Origin: Corallium rubrum
Taxonomy: Eukaryota; Cnidaria; Anthozoa; Scleralcyonacea; Coralliidae
Length of the DNA stretch: 64,000 nt
Assembly (NCBI GenBank): GCA_964035015.1
Contig: CAXIUP010000186.1
Coordinates: 62,001 to 126,000 of the forward strand
Reading direction: 5' to 3'
Shown here piece after piece: positions 21,003-31,784 of this stretch; the first letter of the stretch is position 1, and each line of letters opens with the position of its first letter. The position numbers were made by a program, and so were the translations under genes. Under the pieces are notes generated by a model. That model was not told the DNA's origin, made no database searches, and was given only the letters and a program-made list of their open reading frames with translations.

Positions 21003-24000
21003 CTATTTTTGTTCAACCTTTCTTAATCCCTTAGTGGCAAGGGTTTCCTCCCATTCCTACAGTGAACTGAAGTTAAATAATAATGCATGTCTAAAACAGT
21101 TTTACTCACCAAGAGTTTTCGATTATCATCATCGTTTAAACTCTTCATCATTTCATTAAATTCCTCTATTGACTCTGCTTTTTCAATATGAGAATCAGAG
21201 TCTTGAGGCTCATATTTCTTAGAAACTTGTTGCAAGTTGTCCCTTATTTCTGTCAACAGATACAGTACTCTTTTTTGAAATTCTGAAGCAACAAAAGAAT
21301 TAAAACATAAGTTAAGCCTGATTTTCAATGGCGACATAAGCATAACGACATATGCAAGCGCAGTAAGCACTTCATGGTCAATTTAACACTTTGTTCTCCC
21401 TTAATTCAAAAGAAATCATCTACCATAAAGTGCTTACTGCGCTTGCGTATGTTGTTATGCTTCTGCTGATGTCGCTAGTGAAAACCAGGCTTTAGTGTTT
21501 TCAAAAGAAATTTCAAGACGTATCTTTTTAAGTTAGTTTTTAACATTTTGGTTTTGTTATTGACTATATTTTTATTAATCTATGTAAGGGGTTAGATGTC
21601 AATTGGGACGCAAGTTCTGTTTCTTATCCGTGTCACAATTGTAATTAATTAATTTGGTTGGTTCAAAAATCTATTATGCTACAGTGGCGCCCAGAAGTTT
21701 TTTTTTATAATTTTTTGCGTGTAGTGTGCGTGTAGTTTGGGTGTAGTACACGGAAAAACTACACGCACTTTCCGTGTACTACACGGAGGTTACGTGTAGT
21801 TTTTGAAAGTCCGTATACTCATTATACGGAGTTTGTTTTGATCGTCAGTATTGACAATTAAGTTTATCTAAATAGTGAAATAAAAGTTTGTTGCGTAGGC
21901 AGTGTTGAAACAACAATCGAAATATATAGTAAGGTTAGATAAAGCTACTGCCGAAACAGAGAACGTGAGTCTAACGTTTCGAGCGAAGGCCCTTCGTCAG
22001 AGAGGAGTTTATCTCTGACGAAGGGCCTTCGCTCGAAACGTTAGACTAACCTTACTATATATTTCGAAGTTTATCTAAACCCGCTTTTTCACGCAATCTT
22101 CATATATAGAACTTTTGCTCTTGACAGCAAAAGTTCGTCAAGTTTCCGCAGAATTGCCGAGTTTTGGCTCCTTACATCCTACAACAGATATGGTTTATAC
22201 AATTCATAAATATAAGAATACTCAACGTTTCATTAATCGTGTTGTTCGAAATGCTTAAATTCTCGGATGTAAATTGCATTAAACAAATTAAAGAGCACTC
22301 CACCCAAATAAGGTGTAGTTTTTCCATGTACTACACGGACAGTGCGTGTAGTTTTTCCATGTACTACACGGACAGTGCGTGTAGTTTTTCCGTGTACTAC
22401 AAGGACAGTGCGTGTAGTTTTTCCGTGTACTACACGGACAGTAGTGCGTGTAGTTTTTCCGTGTACTACATGGACAGTAGTGCGTGTAGTTTTCAGTGCG
22501 TGTAGTTTTTCCGTGTGCTACACGCAAACTACACCCACAATGACGTTTAAAAACTTCTGGGCGCCACTGTAAATCTAAAACTACTCAACCGTTTCAGCTT
22601 GAACAACCAGTGTTAGATAGCTTGTGACATTGTCTATAAAATACTTAGAAAGCTTGTGACATTGTCTATAAAATACTTAGAATTAACACTTCTATTCTTG
22701 ATATTTTTCATAAAAAGAACTTTTGTACATCTCACCAGTTCGATTTGAAATTTGAATGCCGCAGCAAATTATGCATTCTGAGCAAAATAGCACAGTTAGG
22801 AATTAAGTTTGTTCTTGTTCTTTCAACTTTTATTTGGACCAAGAGAGTGAAAAAAAAAGTATAAAATTACAAGTCCAAATTCGGCGAGCACGAACGAGAA
22901 AAGTCCCATGCAATGTGCTCACCGTTAGATTAAAATAAAATGAAAAGTAATGATATATACATAGATCTATCGAAGATTAAGTTGGACTAGACATGACCGG
23001 AACAATTTCTGCATATACTAGGGGTACTGCATGTACATATACTGCACGTGCGTATACTGCAGGTACTTACTTGCTTCTGACATGGGAAAAGCGTCTGCTT
23101 TTTTATTGTTTGTTGATGTTTGCACTGTATGGATTGGTGTTGACCTCCCTGAACATGTACTTGGTGATGGTGAATCTTCGTGGTGTCTGTGGGTATTTTG
23201 GGGGGCCTTGGGTAAGGTCACCACACCTGCAGGGAGGAAATTAAGAACACATTGGAATGAAAAACAAATTGGAAAATCCAGGGCAAACTGGCATGTAAAT
23301 TCTAGTTGGTATGGGATGAAATAGCACTGCTCTATTTTAATTGATTAATGTACTGGTCAGTACTTTATTCCCAAGAAGTGCGGCACAACTGCTTTATGAT
23401 TGCCTTTTCCTTTACTTCTACTGTAACATGTGGATGATTTAAATCGTTTTGGTTGAACCTCTTTGGAACAATCTTCATCTGGTGATGGTGAACAGTCTCT
23501 AGGTGGTGGAGAAACTGTGCCACTGTCAAAAGCATCATTGTCTTCAAATGACTCTAAAACCAGAAAATACAAAACATGAGATATGAAATTAATCAAATTA
23601 TATACACAACATAGTATTATGTATGGGTTGTATGGGTATGGGTTGGTCTCATGAACACATACTTGGTGATCGTGCATCTTTGTGGTGTCTGTAGGTCTTT
23701 TGGGGGACCTTGGGTAGGGTCACCACATCACAAGACATTTTCTGTTTTTAGAAATTATGTAGTGATTACCTGTAACAAAGTCTTCCAGCCACCTCCGTTT
23801 AACTGGTCTTTTGCGAGGCTCATCCTCCTCTTCATCACTGACTTCAGCTGTTGTTGTAATGTTATAATCATCACACACCTTTTTTCTATCTGAAATGGTA
23901 ATGCAATTCACCATGTGTTGATTATAGGTTTTGTTTCCTGTAACCTAACATCACATGTTCAACAAACAAAAGGACCGCTATGCGCACATGTATCTGCGCC

Positions 24001-25608
24001 AAACCCACCACTGTGAGAATCTTGTCAAGATCTTGTAAGATCTTGTGTGATCTTGGGAAATCTTGTAAGATCTTAAGAAATATCTTATAAGATTTTTATA
24101 CGTAGATCTTATAAGATTTTAGCGAGATTTTATAAGATAATTAAAGAGAAAGCACATGTTCTCTGACCAAAATAATTTTTTATCATGACTCACAAAAACT
24201 GTGGTAGACCAAACTCACAAGTTTACAATAAGTCACGTTAAAAAAGTTTTATCAGGAATACCCCCTGTCTCCGAAATGTTTTAGTGCAAAACTTTGTCGG
24301 AAGTATGGAATTTAACGGCTAACTGCAGGAAGATATATCCCAATGGCCAATACGGCTGTTGAGCCGGACACCGCGGGTCAAAAGTATACCCCTGAATCGT
24401 CTGTAGGTTTGTGCATTTTGGAAACCTATACCGTTAGATAGAGCGTTAAATTCTGTTCAACAAATGTGCATTAAGAAAAATCGTAGAATAGCAACGGAGA
24501 AATATCTATTTGAACTGAGATGAGCTCCAAATAACAAATGGCAATTATCGGGTCAAACGCAATCATATTTTAAAGTATCCGCCTGATTCCCTGAATCGTC
24601 TGTAGGTTTGTGCCATCCACGAAACTTGTACAGTTAGATGGAGCGTTAAATATTCTACAACATATGTGAATTAGAAAAAATCGTATAGAATATAACCCTG
24701 AAAAAAGCATAGTGTTTTAGTCAAAAACGTTGTCGGAAGTATAGAATTTAACGGCTAACAGTCGTATTGGGATATATCTTCATTGCAGTTGAGCCACCGG
24801 ATACCGCGTGTTTAAAGTATACCCTTGTACGGTTAGATAGAGCGTTAAATTCTGTACAACAAATGTGAATTAGAGAACATGGTATAGAATAACAACGGAG
24901 AAAGGGCTATTTGAACTGACATGAGCGCAAATATCAAATTATATTATTACGCTATTTACTTGGCGTACGGTCAAACGCGGTCATATTTAAAGTAAATCAA
25001 TCGTCTGTAGGTTTGTGCCATTTGGGAAACTTGCACGCCGGTTATATAGAGCGTTAAATTCTGTACAACATATGTGAATTAGAACAAATCGTATAGCATA
25101 GCAATGGGGGAAAATATATTTGAACTGAGATGAGCGCAAATATCAAATTGCATTATGCTATCACTTGGCCTATGGTCAAACGCAATAATTTTAAAGTATC
25201 CCTGAATCATACTACCCCAATCATACAGCATTGCAATTGACTAACTTTCTTTGCAAATAATGTTGTTCTTCGTCTCGCTCCGCAGCTCATACAACATGGC
25301 GAGGAAATATAAAACAGTCACAGTACTGCACACATTACAGGTCAGCGGTTACACCAAAAAGTTAACAGACCCACAACACGATAGCAATATATCTGCACGT
25401 TGCGCAGATACAAAAACATACCTGAAATAGTCTTAACTTTAACAAGTGGAAACATGTACCACTTTTCATTTGGCTGCTTTCTTTCCTTCAAAGCTTTTGC
25501 AGCATTTGCCCCTGATGGCCAAAAAACATACTTGTCATTTGCCCAACAGCCTGGAATGACTCCTTCCTCTTCTGCACCGTCTTCAACCCAAACAGCTCTT
25601 TTCCACAT
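21003..25608 (-). CDS. CMC companion gene, DUF4806-like protein
   Basis: Six exons (25608-25422, 23889-23770, 23553-23416, 23226-23071, 21282-21110, 21056-21003) splice at GT-AG sites with every phase matching (1,1,1,1,0), giving 275 residues and no internal stop. The N-terminus (MWKRAVWVEDGAEEEG...WANDKYVFWP) resembles the start of DUF4806 proteins, which read W-V-E...vP..W....yWP. Exon 5 (FQKRVLYLLTEIRDNLQQV...SIEEFNEMMKSLNDDDNRKLL) resembles the DUF4806 domain itself. The middle is acidic then basic, with KRPVKRRW as a likely nuclear signal. It lies 152 bp downstream of the transposase on the same strand, so it may act like the TnpA-type DNA-binding partner of plant CACTA elements. The DUF4806 call is from memory of the family. 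Confidence 0.72.
21682..22569. mobile_element. TA-flanked MITE with internal minisatellite
   Basis: Inverted ends CAGTGGCGCCCAGAAGTTTTT are flanked by TA (21680-21681, 22570-22571), as in Tc1/mariner-type elements. Inside, GTGCGTGTAGTTTTTCCGTG units of about 30 bp repeat five or six times at 22312-22520, with inverted copies at 21720-21810. Both sets contain the self-complementary motif CCGTGTACTACACGG. There is no transposase. It also contains a hammerhead-like palindrome at its centre and lies in an intron of the DUF4806-like gene. Confidence 0.85.
21965..22050. ncRNA. Pair of inverted hammerhead-ribozyme-like motifs
   Basis: On the plus strand CTGACGA (22015-22021) is followed by a short stem (GGGC with GCTC, one G-U pair) and GAAA (22035-22038). 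Then comes CGTT and AGA, which can pair with TCT just before the core. The minus strand of 21965-22005 carries the same motif in inverted orientation. The stem III position ACGT is self-complementary, so cleavage would need a dimer. One extra A separates the core box from stem II. Activity is untested. Confidence 0.55.
23655..23727 (-). pseudogene. Duplicated copy of companion-gene exon 4
   Basis: About 73 bp match the start of exon 4 (23155-23226) with roughly 14 percent differences by eye, including the ACTTGGTGATSGTG and TTGGGKAAGGTCACCAC boxes. It lies in the intron between exons 2 and 3. It is probably a relic of an internal duplication, not a used exon. Confidence 0.6.
24005..24145. repeat. 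Short tandem GATCTTGTAA-like repeat
   Basis: Imperfect repeats of AGATCTTGTAAGATCTT grade into ATCTTATAAGAT, forming many local hairpins. Non-coding, in an intron of the companion gene. Confidence 0.75.
24330..25210. repeat. Tandem repeat of about 200 bp, four diverged copies
   Basis: The phrases GTTAGATAGAGCGTTAAAT and GTCTGTAGGTTTGTGC recur near 24400, 24600, 24830 and 25010, each followed by AATTAGAAAAAATCGTATAG-like sequence. The units differ by indels. It lies in intron 1 of the companion gene; no coding potential was seen. Confidence 0.8.
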
Positions 25609-25760
25609 GGTGACAAAATCTATATAATAATAGAGAACAAATATTTTTAACCAAGCTAATGCAGAAAATGATAGAAAATATATGGCTGTAACTGCAAAAA
25701 ACTAAAAATAAAACCAAGCAGAGTTGCTTCACCATAGACATTACCTATAAAAATTGACAG

Positions 25761-27670
25761 CTATATATTCACAGATCTCTCATTCTCATGTAATAATGGG
25801 AGTAGCACATAACTATCCTTGTAAGGCAAACAAGCAACTTTGCGAGCCAAGTCTTTAACTTCAAGAAGCACCCTTTTCATTATCCTGTTGTTATTGTTCA
25901 CACGAACAATGTCTAAAATTTTTGAGCAGCAAGGTTGGTGGAAGAAATTGTCCATGTCAGACTGCAATACTACATTACAGAGTAATTTTCCATCCAGTCT
26001 CTTTTCTTTCACAAAAGCAAACTTTCCAGAATGCAAGAGAAAACAACTATCTTTCATCTTGGTTGAAATACAAACATCCCTTTGTTTTCTCACCACAACA
26101 TTTTTTGAGATTTGTAACTGATGTACCCTCTTAGCAACTTGAGCAATTGGGTTTTGTGCTTTCCTCACCATTTTCTTCAATTTTTGGAAATTATTTTCAA
26201 ATGGGAAGCTCGATACACAATTTAAAGAGCAACTAAAATACTCAACATCGTCAGCGATATGGAGAAGGCTATGTACATTGTAAACGGTGAATGTTTTCCC
26301 ATAACCCTCTTCACTTTTTCTTACAAAGTAGACAATAAGATCTTTTGCATACTGCAAGTGCTGTTTACGTTTTTCAGCATCTGTGTCCAATAATATGGAG
26401 AGTGCAACAGTGAGGGTTAAGAAGTGATTGTACACTTCATTAGAGACAACATTCCTCAGAACTAGAGGGCCGGTGTAAAGAACAAATTGCCGAAATTCTG
26501 TCGCCTTCCACCTATCCAAATATTGCAAGGACCTAGGTTGCCTGGCAAATTCACTGGGCATTTTCCCTTGAAGTAATTCAAGGTTAACCGATATCTGACT
26601 GATGAGTTGTGACGAAAGCCTGCACTCACGTGGGCCTTTTTTAAGGAAGGACAACATCCGCCTTACAACCCTTAAACACACCAGATGCATGTAGTCAAGT
26701 GGGAAGGAACTGATACATGGTATGCCAAAATTGACAAGAGGGCTTAGTTGTACTTGGTGTAATGGGTACAATAGAGAACCAAAATCATCATCATTTCGTA
26801 GTGGTGACAACTCACCCGAATTAAAAACAACTCTTCCGTCCCAAGAACCTTTAACCGTGCATCTTTCACATGCATGATAGGCACGGTTTTTTATGCATTT
26901 CATAAATGACCTTGCTGAAGCATCACACACAAAAGCTGTTATATCCACTGTAAATTTTTTAGTGTTAAATGTTAGACCTTGCTCCCTCAGCATTTCATAT
27001 TCATGAAGGAAGTCACTCATGCACAGAGTTTGGTTTATGCTCCCCACAATACAAGGCAATCACAAATGGCTCAATCCCACCAAAATGACCCAATATTGGC
27101 CACATTTGGGTATTAGTGGACTTAAAAAGAGGTACTCCATCAGCGTTAATATTCAACAATATACTGTCATTGCTTTCAACAAAGCCAGGATTTTGTTTTA
27201 AAACCTGCACAATATTTAATTCAATACCAAAGTGGTAGTATGTACCACCACACTTCTCATCTACTTGTATTACTTGGAGAGTTCCTAGCAGTGTTTGTGC
27301 ATCTTTGGGGAGACAATGTCCCTGATGTCTAAGTATTTCGAGGAGTTCATTGGTACCAGAACGGGTTATATTATTCTTTGTAGCCCAGGTGGGAAGTTGC
27401 TCAGAAAGAACAGGGTTGTCTTCAACATCAGAGTCAGATTGTTCCCTACTTTCAGAATTAGGCAACCAATGAACATTATCACTGTCTGACACAGATAATG
27501 AACTTAAATCAGTTGCTAATTGTTCTGACCTATCCTCATCAGTTAAGTTAGGTGGTGTGGTAAGGTGATTGTCTTGCACATCGGTGTCACTGCTATTACT
27601 TGATGATTCTGCTAATGCTTTTATGCTTTCGTGACACTTCCGCCACCTTTTTATGATACATGATGGACCT
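25761..27670 (-). pseudogene. CMC (EnSpm/CACTA-like) transposase, frameshifted
   Basis: An exon begins after a pyrimidine-rich acceptor near 27670 and is open to about 27013, ending VIALYCGEHKP. The protein continues in another frame from about 27030 (MSDFLHEYEMLREQGLTF) to 25761, so one frameshift near 27030 breaks it. Family marks are the DGVPLFKS...WPILG motif with a likely catalytic Asp, the cysteine pair CERCTVKG, and FPLDYMHLVCLRVVRRML with a second Asp. The rest ends at LENERSVNI-type sequence near 25761. It would cut and rejoin the CMC ends. The upstream exon is not identified; a Penelope-like element has inserted in the intron just 5' of this exon. Confidence 0.85.
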
Positions 27671-27779
27671 TACAAAGAAAAACTAGCACTTATATTTTTA
27701 ATTCTTTGAACGTTTTCATGGCGATAAAGTAATATAAATAAGTTTTGTGGAAACACGACGTAAAATATTTCTTTGCTAA

Positions 27780-27811
27780 GCTTTCGGCCTGTTGACTCAG
27801 GCCTTCATCAG
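27780..27811 (-). ncRNA. Hammerhead-like ribozyme motif, sense with element
   Basis: On the minus strand: CTGATGA, a 6-bp stem GGCCTG/CAGGCC closing a 6-nt loop, then GAAA. TTGCT just before the core can pair with AGCAA just after AGCTT, forming stem I. The stem III segment AGCT is self-complementary, which suits dimeric cleavage as reported for Penelope-like elements. One extra A follows the core box. It lies downstream of the reverse-transcriptase gene. Confidence 0.65.
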
Positions 27812-27925
27812 AGCAATGACAACAAGTTGTTGGCTCACGTCATTTATAAACTAAGCAACTGATCAATTAAATCACGTAAGAATACAATGGCGTATCACGT
27901 TAATTTTATTAATTAGAAAACAAAA

Positions 27926-28994
27926 TCAAGAATGTTCTCCGAATAGGGCACGCCACGTGCTATTTAATGGCTGTCCCTCCTGAGAAATAGTGTGATGTTT
28001 TGCGATCTCAATGGATTCTCTTGTTCTTCGCGTGAAGTATTGCTTGTCGCTGGCTAAGAGTGATGACTCTTCCCACTTAACACGATGGTCATACTTCCAA
28101 GCGTGTTTGGCAACAGCAGACTTTTCTTGTTGCGCTTTTATGCAACATGTCTTGTGTTCCTTCAGGCGAGTTGAGAGATTCCTTCCCGTTTCTCCGATGT
28201 ACACCAAGCCACACTCACAAGGAATGCGATACACTCCAGGCTTAGATAAGCTATCCACTTCATCTTTATGTGTGAAAAGTACCTTGAACAATCTGTTGAC
28301 TACTGTGAAATACTTCATACCAGCACGATTTAGAATCCTCTCAATCTTGTGAGATGCTGGTCCGATATACGGAAGAGAAACTGAAGGTGGTTCTTGCTGG
28401 GGCTGTGTATTCGGCTCTGGATGTACCGAAGGAGTCATAGAAGCTTGAATCATCTTCTCAGGAAAACCGTTGTTAGTTAAAACCAACTTAAGGTGATCTA
28501 ATTCTTCCTGAAGATGTTCTTCGTCACAAATTGTTCGCGCTCGATGAACGAGAGTTTTGCACACAGATGATTTAATACTTGGATGATGGAATGAAGTGTA
28601 GTTAAGGTATCTGTCAGTATGTGTTGGTTTTCGATACACAGTATGACTTAAAGTCCCATCTGATTTAACGGAAAGCCAAACGTCCAAGAATGGGATAGAT
28701 TTGTCTTGATTTTGTAATTCCATAGTAAATTTGATTGAAGGATGTATGCTGTTAAGGTGGTCAAGAAAATTAGACAAAGCATTCAAACCGTGTGACCAGG
28801 TACTTAGCGTATCATCAACATAACGTTTCCACATACCTGGTTTTAACGGGGCAGTTGCAAGAGCCTTCTTCTCAAATTCCTCCAAGTATAGGTTAGCCAT
28901 GATTGGAGACAAAGGGGAACCCATTGCTGCTCCAGTAGTTTGTTCGAAAAATCTGTTCCGCCATTGAAAACAAGTTGAATTTACAAGACAAGAC
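27926..28994 (-). pseudogene. Penelope-like RT (C-terminal half) with GIY-YIG endonuclease
   Basis: Open without stops. It begins inside RT with FQWRNRFFEQTTGAAMGSPL, then the catalytic YVDD (in KRYVDDTLSTW) and IPFLDVWLSV. After a linker comes a GIY-YIG endonuclease: GVYRIPCECGLVYIGETGR...TRLKEHK, ending near AKHHTISQEG. The N-terminal half of RT is missing, so it is 5'-truncated. The 48 extra residues that an ORF gains from 28995-29137 come from the antisense of the inverted arm and are not part of the protein. Confidence 0.92.
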
Positions 28995-29336
28995 AAGACA
29001 TGTTGCATAAAAGCGCAACAAGAAAAGTCTGCTGTTGCCAAACACGCTTGGAAGTGTGACCATCGTGTTAAGTGGGAAGAGTCATCACTCTTAGCCAGCG
29101 ACAAGCAATACATCACGCGAAGAACAAGAGAATCCATTGAGATCGCAAAACATCACACTATTTCTCAGGAGGGACAGCCATTAAATAGCACGTGGCGTGC
29201 CCTATTCGGAGAACATTCTTGATTTTGTTTTCTAATTAATAAAATTAACGTGATACGCCATTGTATTCTTACGTGATTTAATTGATCAGTTGCTTAGTTT
29301 ATAAATGACGTGAGCCAACAACTTGTTGTCATTGCT

Positions 29337-29368
29337 CTGATGAAGGCCTGAGTCAACAGGCCGAAAGC
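29337..29368 (+). ncRNA. Hammerhead-like ribozyme motif in inverted arm
   Basis: Identical in sequence to the motif at 27780-27811 but on the plus strand, because the arm is inverted. Core CTGATGA at 29337-29343 and GAAA at 29363-29366. Confidence 0.6.
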
Positions 29369-29429
29369 TTAGCAAAGAAATATTTTACGTGGTGTTTCCA
29401 CAAAACTTATTTATATTACTTATATTTTT

Positions 29430-29536
29430 GTTCAGAAATTCTACATAGTTATGTATGATAGGTGACAATTTCATATAATATGTCACTAACATATATATAT
29501 ATATATACATATATATATACATATATACATATATAT

Positions 29537-29592
<56 letters not shown>

Positions 29593-29627
29593 GTATATAT
29601 GTATATATGTATATATGTATATATGTA

Positions 29628-29681
<54 letters not shown>

Positions 29682-29819
29682 GCGACCCATTGTTGAAATT
29701 GCCCGATGTAAATAGATAACTGACCCGTCCAACTCAATTAACATTTAAACAATCATGAAAATCCATTTGCCAGGCTTGCTAGTGCTGCCTAAGAAGGTTT
29801 AGAAACCTGCCCCTGTATG

Positions 29820-29850
<31 letters not shown>

Positions 29851-30265
29851 TTAATGCAGGTAAAAAAACAATACGAAATACCAATTGAGTCATTCCAGAA
29901 AACATCCACACCTCCCCCATGGAGGAAATGTGAAGTTGACCCCCTCCCCCCTTCGGATGTCCTAGTACATTTTACTATTATCAGAAGTAGATTTACCCCC
30001 CTTGTCTCCCCGGATGGCACAAATTTCCTCTGTGGGAGAGGTATGGATCTTTTCTGGAATGACCCATTGGGACCGCTCGTAGGTGGCCGTGGCTGCTTAG
30101 TAGAGGTGGCCGTTTAATAGAGGGGTAATCTATAGTAAATTACAGGGAATATTTTAGGGGTTTTGACAAGTGGCCGTTTAATAGAAGGTGGCCGCTTAAT
30201 AAAGGGCCGCTTAATAGAGGGCCGCTTAATAGAGGTTCAACTGTATTTATATATATTTATATATA

Positions 30266-30363
<98 letters not shown>

Positions 30364-30380
30364 CATATATACATATACAG
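29430..30380. repeat. AT microsatellites and GGCCGCTTAATAGAGG repeats
   Basis: Long (AT)n tracts lie at 29491-29672, 29820-29851 and 30246-30360. Between them (30063-30244) the motif GGCCGCTTAATAGAGG recurs about five times with variants, ending GGTTCAACTGTA. That resembles the terminal motif of a common animal MITE family. Long ORFs of alternating Ile and Tyr here are microsatellite artefacts. Confidence 0.85.
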
Positions 30381-30473
30381 GATATTACATGGTGGTGCGA
30401 AGGTACAAGTTTTATCTTCGAGTGGTGTAAGCAATATTTTACGAATGAGTGAAGCGAATGAAGATAATATTAT
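30381..30473 (+). repeat. Foldback arm; partner at 38991-39073
   Basis: GATATTACATGGTGGTG, TTTTATCTTCGAGTGG and AAGCAATATTTTACGAATGA recur inverted at 38991-39073. Shorter inverted copies lie at 35671-35720 and 35925-35965. The arms abut AT microsatellites on both outer sides. This looks like a nest of one foldback/MITE family into which the IS3-like element inserted. Confidence 0.8.
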
Positions 30474-30482
30474 TTTCACCAC

Positions 30483-30816
30483 TATGGTGGCCGAGCATTG
30501 CCACTGTTGTTTTTTTAATTTTTATTTTAATTTTAAAATTAAAATAAAAATTAAAAATAAACTAAAATGAAATACAAAGTAAATTTATTTTAATTTTAAA
30601 ATTAAAAATAAACTAAAATGAAATACAAAGTAAATTTATTTTAATTTTAAAATTAAAAATAAACTAAAATGAAATACAAAGTAAATTACCATCGTAAATA
30701 CACATCGACTTAAATTTAATATGCAATTGCAATGAAAATGAAAGTAAAAGTTAATTTGCCCATGGCCGAGGGCTGCCACTACCATAATTCACTGCGACCT
30801 CATTAAAATTCCTGCA
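30483..30816 (+). repeat. IS3-like TIR, left
   Basis: 334 bp, inverted match to 35373-35664. It contains three tandem copies of a 62-bp unit (AAACTAAAATGAAATACAAA core), of which the right repeat has fewer. The ATG of the transposase is 21 bp beyond its inner end, so the promoter probably lies in the repeat. Confidence 0.93.
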
Positions 30817-31784
30817 TACATAAATATTTCGACAAAATGGCGGACAATTCTGACATGAGAGAAGCACCTTGGAAAGATGATGGAAATCTTAAAGAAGCTT
30901 TGTCAACATACGTTCAGAAAGGATTACAAAGAAGAGAAGTACTAGATTCTGTTGCTCGCGACTTTTCTCAGTACACGTGGAGTCTTAGGTCGCTCAATAG
31001 ACGCCTTCGTTATTTTGAATTGTATTACAATGACCAAAATATTGGAGTTGCGGATGTGATCGAAGCGGTGCAAACTGAATTGAACGGCCCAGGTAAGCTT
31101 TTGGGCTATAGGGCCATGCACAAGAAGATTAGGATAGAACATGGTATTAATGTTACCAGGGACAAAGTTTATGATGTGATGAGCGAGCTTGACCCAGAGG
31201 GACTTGAAACAAGGGGTGGCGTTGGTGGCAAGAAAAAAAGACAGAAGGGCCATTTCACTACAAGAGGAACAAATTGAGTGCATGCATTTCATGGTCATGA
31301 TAAGCTGATGGGGTACCAAAACTCCACCTTCCCATTGGCTATCTATGGCTGCATTGACACTGCCAGTAGAAAGCTGTTATCGTTAAACGTTTGGGTGTCA
31401 AATTCTGACCCAAAATTAATTGGAAAGTGGTACCTTGAATACCTTTATAAAACAAGATTAATGTCAGCCATGCTGCGAGTGGACAAGGGCACTGAGACGG
31501 GAGTCATGGCAACTATGCATGCTTTCTTACAAAGAAACCATGGAGATATGGATCCCCATGACACTGTTGTCTATGGTCCTTCCACCTCTAATCAGGTAAA
31601 TTCTCCATTGTTTGGTGACTAACATATTTAATTGCAGCTAGATTTAATTTTTTTCTGCTATATTACTTTTGAAGATTGAAAGATGGTGGAAGGAGTTGCA
31701 TGAAAGAATGGAAAAGTATTTCAAAGTCCATTTGAGGTGGCTGAAAGACCAGGGTCATTATGATCCTAACAATGAAACTGATAG

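Larger units (their letters stand above)
27700..29417 (-). mobile_element. Penelope-like element with inverted tail
   Basis: Flanked by the 12-bp duplication ACTTATATTTTT (27688-27699 and 29418-29429). The arms 27733-28153 and 28995-29412 are inverted copies of each other, holding the GIY-YIG end of the gene and a hammerhead-like motif. The only full gene segment lies between them. Truncation with an inverted flanking copy is a known form of Penelope insertion. It sits in an intron of the CMC transposase gene. Confidence 0.9.

Noticed and set aside
28995-29137. N-terminal extension of the Penelope ORF
   Set aside because: It is the antisense of the GIY-YIG tail present in the inverted arm, not genuine protein.
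29385-30570. ORFs rich in alternating Ile and Tyr
   Set aside because: Translation of (AT)n microsatellites.
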